A stretch of DNA of 64,000 nucleotides. Origin: Capillidium heterosporum. Its lineage: Eukaryota > Entomophthoromycota > Entomophthoromycetes > Entomophthorales > Capillidiaceae. Location of the stretch: positions 1,054,001-1,118,000 of the forward strand of contig WBMQ01000006.1 of assembly GCA_016630905.1 (NCBI GenBank), written 5' to 3'. Below the pieces are notes generated by a model, which did no database searches, had not been told where the DNA came from, and saw only the letters and a program-made list of their open reading frames with translations. Positions within the stretch are counted from its first letter, which is position 1; every line of letters starts with the position of its first letter. The position numbers were made by a program, and so were the translations under genes. Positions 58,191 to 64,000 of this stretch are shown here, piece by piece.

Positions 58191-60077
58191 ATTTTGATGG
58201 GTTGTAAAGATATATGTGGATTCAGATAATGGTTTGCATTTCTATGTAAAATATTTTTAGTGCTGATCATCTCTATGTGGAATCTATCATTACAAAATTG
58301 AAGTTGCAATCCACATCATTACGATTTGATAGAGACTTTGCAACTTGACGTGAACGCAGTAAGCCTAAACAATATTGAGGCATTTTGGTAGTGTAGAAAT
58401 TGAAAGCCGAAAATACATTCAATAGCTGACACCTATATTATCTTGCTTTATGGCTGATTGGGTTAAATTGTTGGCTGAAGTTCTAGTACTCGAAAACCGT
58501 TGGAGGTTTCAAAGGTTAAAAGCGTTCGTTTCAGGATTACAAAAAAGTATCTGTATACAACAACAAAAGCCAATGATCTAAATTATATTATTTTAGAACT
58601 ATTAAAACTTCAGTTAAACTATTTATTATAGGGGATAGTTGTAAATATTGTATTGAAAAGGCTGTTTTCAAATTTGCGATATAGTAATTTTCCTTTATAT
58701 CTTTGATAAGGAAAAGGTACATATAGTAATTAGCTATGGATAGGGATGTCATTAAATTATAAATTGATAAGGAACAGTTCAGTTTTCGATAGATAGGCTT
58801 AAACTTTGATAATAAAAATATTTGTGGGAAAAATGTGGGCTAATAAGTTTAAGAGGAGAGAAGATTGGTAACGTTTCACAAGGTGAATGCTTAGATCTGA
58901 TTAATAGTAACTGGATCGAGCCTCTTTTTGAAATAAATATAAAGTAGCTGTATAAAATTTGATTTAATAAAGATTTTAAAAGCATGTTTATAGTAGTAAA
59001 ATTTAGTATTGTATGAAGATTGGCAATCCTGGAGTAGAACGTGGTTCTAGCACTTGAAAATCATTTGGTCACATTTCCAGAGGCAAAATACAAGTGTTGG
59101 ATAGATATTATATAGTCTTAGTGCTCATAAAATATTATAATTTAATATAGTGTAAAGTAGTCATTTATTTATCCTTTATACTAATACATGTGGCTTTTGA
59201 GTTTTGTATCAGCAGAAACTTTGAATTTGACAAATTTGGCTTGAAAATAGAATTTTGCAACTACATTTGGAATTGCAAAAGGTTGCTGCATTTCCTACAA
59301 GCTACCAAGTATAGTTTTCGTCTTTATTAATAGAGATCTATTCTATACTTAACTAGGATATATATGTTAAGTAGAAACACATATGAGCATTAGAAAATTA
59401 CTACTATTACCTGCTTTTATTCCTAGCAATCAAGGTGAGTAAAGTAGATTAATATCAACCTTTTCATATATTTATCACAGATATTTAATCGATGGCCAGC
59501 TTTAAATATATCGCTTTAGAGACATATATGTATAGCATATACCTTATTAGATTATAAAAGTAAGTATGAACGAGGAAATCCTATGTTATATTGTCTTTTT
59601 ATTTTTCGGAATCCATTCAAATAAACCTGGATGATGATACGAAAGTTTATCAGATACTTTTAAAAACATCAAATAAAGAAATCAAATACAATTACATCTA
59701 TACACTAATTGCTTTGATAAGTATATATAATTTTGGTTGATACAATGAACATCAAAATTTAAAATACCGTTCTAAATCTATATATTATAGTTGAAGCTAC
59801 AACAAACTTTCGCCTCCTAATTGGTGTACAAATTGGATAGGTGAAATATTTCTATCAAATAGAAGGTGTATATGGTTTAATATTATTGGATAAATTTTTG
59901 TCATCAATTTGATTCAAGGTGAAGATTGAGAGTGATGAGATGCAGTTTACATAATTTCATTATAGCAGCAAATAGCTTTGTTAGTTTAGTGATTTTAATG
60001 GTGATTCTTCAATATTTAAAAGTAAACTGCATTCAATGCTTATTAAAAGTGTAAATGTTGGCTTGGCTTATTTGAAA

Positions 60078-60155
60078 GGAACAACTCAAAGAAAATTTTT
60101 AGTTGTAGCTGAAATTTCCGGAACAACTAACTTTTACAAAATAATCGGAACAACT
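60078..60155 (+). promoter_or_regulatory. three direct GGAACAACT motifs upstream of the P450
   Basis: GGAACAACT occurs at 60,078, 60,120 and 60,147; two copies extend to GGAACAACTCAAA. They lie within 85 bp upstream of the TATA box, so they may be a repeated binding site for a regulator of the P450. No known factor is assigned. Confidence 0.45.
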
Positions 60156-60162
60156 CAAAAAA

Positions 60163-60172
60163 TATATAAATA
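60163..60172 (+). promoter_or_regulatory. TATA box of the P450 gene
   Basis: TATATAAATA, about 45 bp before the ATG at 60215. Confidence 0.6.
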
Positions 60173-60214
60173 CGACGCGAAGGTCGAAGTATTTAAACAA
60201 CAAATTTAGCAACA

Positions 60215-61704
60215 ATGTCTTATACCTACGTAGTATTAACTTTAACTATCCTAGTATTAATTGTAAAGGTAACTTCGAGGCCCAGATCGACATCATCCAA
60301 TCCTTTTTCTCACTTACCCAAGCTATCTCTACTGACCTTGATGAAATGCATGATCCGAAAGGAATCTATAGATAAGAATGTGGCTAAACTATTGGCTCCA
60401 ATGTCTGCAACTGGTGTAGGGGTGTTGAAGCTAGGTATAGTACAACTGGTAGTAACCGACCCTACGATAACGAAGGCCATCTTGAACGACAACACCACCT
60501 TTTTAAAACGTAAACCTAGCACCTTCGGTATAACCAATTTGATGAACCAATTCTTCGGCAAGGAAAACTTAATTATGAGTGATTTGGACATCTGGAAGAA
60601 GTATAGGAAGGTTTTGAATCCTGTATTCAAACGAAGTTTAGACGTAGACAAGTTTAAAGGGCCAATCAACAAGTTGACCAACTTAATCACCCTGAAGAGC
60701 TCAAAGCCAATCGTAGTAAATGACCTAATTCAAAACTTCAGTTTAGACGTACTAGGTAGCTGCCTTTTAGGTATCAACTTCGATGATAATGACCTACTGA
60801 AGGATTACAATTCGATAATGAAGGATATGTTCAATCCTTTGTACCTGGTCTTCAACTCTTTGGAAAATTTTATACCTTCACGCAGGTGTTTGTTGTTCAA
60901 GAGTATCAATTTGAGAAAGGAATTCAAGGCGTTGATAGAAGGCTGTAAGCGTAATTTGAAGAATGGCATTGATGAAAGCGATACCATTTTAGCAAGTTTG
61001 GTACGAGCCCATCTGGAGGACAGTAGTTTCGATTACGAAGATATAACCAACAATCTAGTGACTTTTTTCTTCGCCGGCCATGAAACTACTGCCAACGCCC
61101 TAACTTCGGCCTTGTACTATCTGGCCAAATATCCAGTAAGTATAAAATTTTATTTTTACTTTAACTTATGCGTATTTAGGACTATCAATCAATCATATAT
61201 CAAGAAATTGTAGACGTGTTAGGAACTAACCAAGGCTACGAAGGAAGTTTAGCGACTCACGGTCAAATAAAACTGATGAAAGTTTTGGATCGATTCATCA
61301 AGGAAACTTTACGTATAATAACGACGGTAAGCGTACTTAACAGATACTGTAACAAAAGTAGTGAGCTATCTAACGGGTTAGTGGTGCCTGAAGGTACTCC
61401 CATAATACTAGTACCTTGGGCATATCATCATGAAGACAGCCTATTTAAGGATCCCGACACATTTAATCCGGATAGATTCAATAGTGGTGATAAAGACGAA
61501 AGTATAATTTTCGGTTACGGTAGTAGGATGTGTATCGGCAGTAAGTTTGCTTTATTGGAACTTAAACTTGCTATAATCAAGTTGATTTTGTCGTTCAATA
61601 TGGAGCTGGGTCCTAACTATAAAAGTTTAGAAGGACCTAAGTTGAATGGATTTGGTATGATCGCTCCTATGAAGTTGGATTTGTCGTTCGTTCAAAGAAG
61701 CTAA
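60215..61704 (+). CDS. cytochrome P450 monooxygenase
   Basis: Two exons (60215-61135 and 61180-61704, 44-nt intron) encode 481 residues. A membrane anchor (YVVLTLTILVLIVKV) puts the enzyme on the ER surface. Helix C shows WKKYRKVLNPVF. The oxygen-activating helix I reads FFFAGHETTANAL, the K helix has the ExxR motif in KETLR, the meander PDRF, and the haem loop FGYGSRMCIGSKFA with the Cys ligand. The intron falls directly after helix I. The overall pattern resembles the CYP3/CYP4-like clan found in fungi. The substrate is unknown. It lies between two divergent 7TM receptor genes, though no functional link follows from that alone. Confidence 0.93.
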
Positions 61705-62623
61705 ATAAATTCTTTATATTTCTTTAGCTATTTTTTACTTTATTTAACTAAACTTTATCAACTATATGTGGTTTCATTAAGCTTTATCAGATCAATGGCA
61801 TATGCTGATTTCTATCGTAAATGAGCTACTGAAATATAAAGAAGCTGACATCAAAAGTTTGATATTTCAAGGTTGTAAAGAAATCTATGTAATTGACTAT
61901 AATATCACAAGACAAGTACATTAGTGAAATACTTTAGGTAGTTACACTTGAAAATATCGAGGTTTGGATAAGCTATACCTGATCCTCCGATGTTGATGAG
62001 AACCCTGACGGCCAAATATTACTAGCGACACGAGCAGCTTTTGTAACCTTTTATTCCAAGCATACCTCGATCTACAGCTTATTTATAAGCTATGACCGTC
62101 GACTTCTGTAATTATAAGAACTGGTGCTCATCTTAATTTATTTTGTGACAGGTGATAGCTATTGAAAAAGTAGCTCTTTGCAACAGATCAGGAAGCTTTT
62201 TACTAAAAAACTATTCTAAGTTTATCCAAGCAAATATACACACCGATTCCAAGCCAACAAATTACATTAGTATAGAGTCAAATATACATCGCTATCATTT
62301 GCCAAATCGTTGCAGATTATAATAGACTTCAATAACAAAAGCAGTTACAGATGGCAATCGGTGTGGCCAAATGACTTGAGAAATATAAAATGTGCCCACA
62401 TTTAGCAAGGAACCTGATTTTTGTGGAGAACAAAATGGATCTAAATTTTTTCCAGCCTTGAGGCTGGGGTAGACTGCCTAAAATATAGAGTAGAAATATA
62501 ACGATACACATAAGCAAATTCCTATATATCTTTGAGAAATTGGTAGCCATTATCAAGTTTCTTCTTTAAATTGTAAATTTACTTTGGAATACTACTAGCC
62601 GATTTAATAAACGATAGTCAACG
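61705..62623. other. intergenic region between P450 and second receptor
   Basis: About 0.9 kb of AT-rich sequence. I see no gene; the frame at 62329-62556 on the minus strand has no support. Confidence 0.5.
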
Positions 62624-64000
62624 ATGCCGCCAATAGATATGGATGTATATCCCACCCCAATGTATCATCTAGATCAAGCCGATGCCGTCGATCAAGTCAA
62701 AGAAGCTAGAAAATACCTACGTATAATATTGAACTCCTTATCCTTCGTATGTGCATCGAGTGTAATTTTGATAATGCTGATGATGATCTTCTACAATCGG
62801 AAGCTGATGGCACGCCTGTCGTTACGTATGACGTTCGCCATTGCCATAGTCGATGCTATAAACCACATAGCAGGCTTTCTATATTCCAGGGTAGACGGTA
62901 GTAACAAGCTGGCATGTACTTTGTCGGCGTGGCTCGTAGTTTGGTTACCCGTTTTGTACTGCTTTTTGAATGTCATTATCGCTTTGAACTTACAGTTTGT
63001 ATTCCTACACGACTTCAACCCGTTGGTTATCAAGGAGAAGAAAGTCGACACGCCGTTCCATATCAAAAGTAAGAAGTGTAGACCTACTTGCAACCGGTAC
63101 GAACTAGGTTATTGGGTTTTCGCTGTTGGGGGGTCATTGTTAGTTACATTACCACCTTTAGGTAAGTTGATAAATCCATATGTGAATTTTATGTTAACTT
63201 GTTGTTTCTAGCCTTTGATGTCTATGGATACGACGAAGGTAGTGAAGCATGCTTTTACCGTAACAACAAAAGCTTTAGAGGCAAGTTGATGGAGTGGTCC
63301 ACCTTCCTAGGTTGGATCTCTATAGCCTGCATCTACTGCGCCGTTATATCAGTACTAGTGATCTTGAAGCTACGATCCCATTCTAAAACTTTGATGGGTC
63401 CATCCAAAGAAGAATCTTCTGATTTCAACAGCAGTAAGCGGAGCAGTGGAAGGTCAACTGGATGTTACAATAGGACTGGAAACATTAAAATCGAAGCCTC
63501 CATCGCCGAAGCTAACAAAAATTTGTCAAAGTTGGTTCGAAGAATGTAAGTTATATATTTATATCCTAGTACTAATCGTCTTAGTGCAATTTACCCCATA
63601 ATTCCCATATTGACTCAACTTGGTGTAGTAGTAAGTGAGATCTACTTTCATATGACGAACAAGTACTCTCCCATTTTAGACTTGTGGGCGACGATGGGGA
63701 TAGCGTCGGTTGGAATCCTCAACTTGTTAGCATTGATGATTGACCCAGCTGTAAACCACGCCTTTACCGTGATTTCCAACGATCTCATCAAAAAATTTGG
63801 ATTCCTGGCCTACTTACAGATCTATCAACCAACCTTACGCAACTCTTTAGATGATAAGGTGTACCAAAATTGGAATCCACCCAATGACAACGATGTCGAA
63901 TTGGATCTGGAGATGACGCGTACCAGTACCCAGACCTTGGTAGACAAACCCAATTTAAACAAGTTAACTTTCAAACAACGATGTGGAGTCTGGTTCATAA
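62624..64000 (+). CDS. seven-transmembrane receptor, paralogue, 3'-truncated by window end
   Basis: Three exons are visible: 62624-63161, 63212-63545 and 63585 to beyond 64000. Exon 1 has the same length (538 nt) and the introns have the same positions and phases as in the receptor at 55,608-57,582. The proteins are near-identical across helices 2 and 3 (SLRMTFAIAIVD, CTLSAWLVVWLPVLYCFLN), share FHIKSK in loop 2, and carry the same Cys pair. Differences concentrate in the N-terminal residues, in helix 1 and in the Ser-rich insert of loop 3 (63,400-63,490). The cytoplasmic tail begins as in the paralogue and leaves the window at a GVWF motif. Ligand and coupling are unknown. Confidence 0.88.

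Larger units (their letters stand above)
57583..60162. other. AT-rich intergenic region between receptor and P450
   Basis: About 2.6 kb. The last 90 bases hold three GGAACAACT motifs ahead of the P450 promoter. A 114-codon minus-strand frame at 57846-58190 starts with ATG but shows no domain, signal peptide or repeat partner, and I keep it only as a doubtful candidate. Confidence 0.5.

Noticed and set aside
1-64000. tRNA, rRNA and CRISPR arrays
   Set aside because: I looked for GGTTCGA-type B boxes with matching A boxes, for conserved rRNA stretches and for regularly spaced identical repeats. Isolated GGTTCGA strings (for example near 29,051 and 48,420) lack the rest of a tRNA, and no array was found.

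Overview
This window reads as nuclear DNA of a filamentous fungus. Genes carry many very short GT-AG introns (about 35-62 nt, usually starting GTAAG or GTACC, with a CTAA-type branch site just before the acceptor). The protein set includes Atg1 kinase, 26S proteasome Rpn6, a Zn2Cys6 regulator, a GPI-anchored wall-type protein, a CBM19-like chitin-binding protein, a P450 and 7TM receptors. Intergenic DNA is very AT-rich and long, while coding exons are clearly less AT-rich. I infer an early-diverging (zygomycete-grade) fungus, perhaps Entomophthoromycotina; this is not proven from sequence alone.

Layout. 1-1480: 3' part of a Gfo/Idh/MocA oxidoreductase. 5-13 kb: homeobox factor (-), small secreted CBM19-like protein (+), class-3 fatty aldehyde dehydrogenase (-), GPI-anchored protein (+). 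14-18 kb: single-pass membrane protein with a Cys-rich ectodomain (-) and the 12-exon Rpn6 (+). 20-28 kb: intronless Zn2Cys6 factor (+), Atg1 (+) and, tail to tail with it, an intronless secreted GH31 enzyme (-). 28-50 kb: gene-poor, built from diverged segmental duplications. It holds two copies of a small gene family I do not recognise (35.2 kb +, 44.9 kb -) and a four-TM protein between them. 50-52 kb: an acidic repeat-containing protein. 52-64 kb: a receptor region with an intact 7TM receptor (-), a decayed inverted copy of its tail, a P450 (+), and a second 7TM receptor (+) that runs off the window.

The housekeeping part (Rpn6, Atg1) is ordinary. The accessory part is shaped by inverted duplication. 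One large inverted duplication centres near 54,455, with an intact receptor tail on one arm and its pseudogene on the other. A second inverted pair centres near 40,050 and a third receptor pair is divergent around a P450. Foldback and MITE-like palindromes lie inside these structures. Three introns are multiples of three without in-frame stops and would pass as coding sequence in a naive ORF call. No tRNA, rRNA or CRISPR array was recognised.
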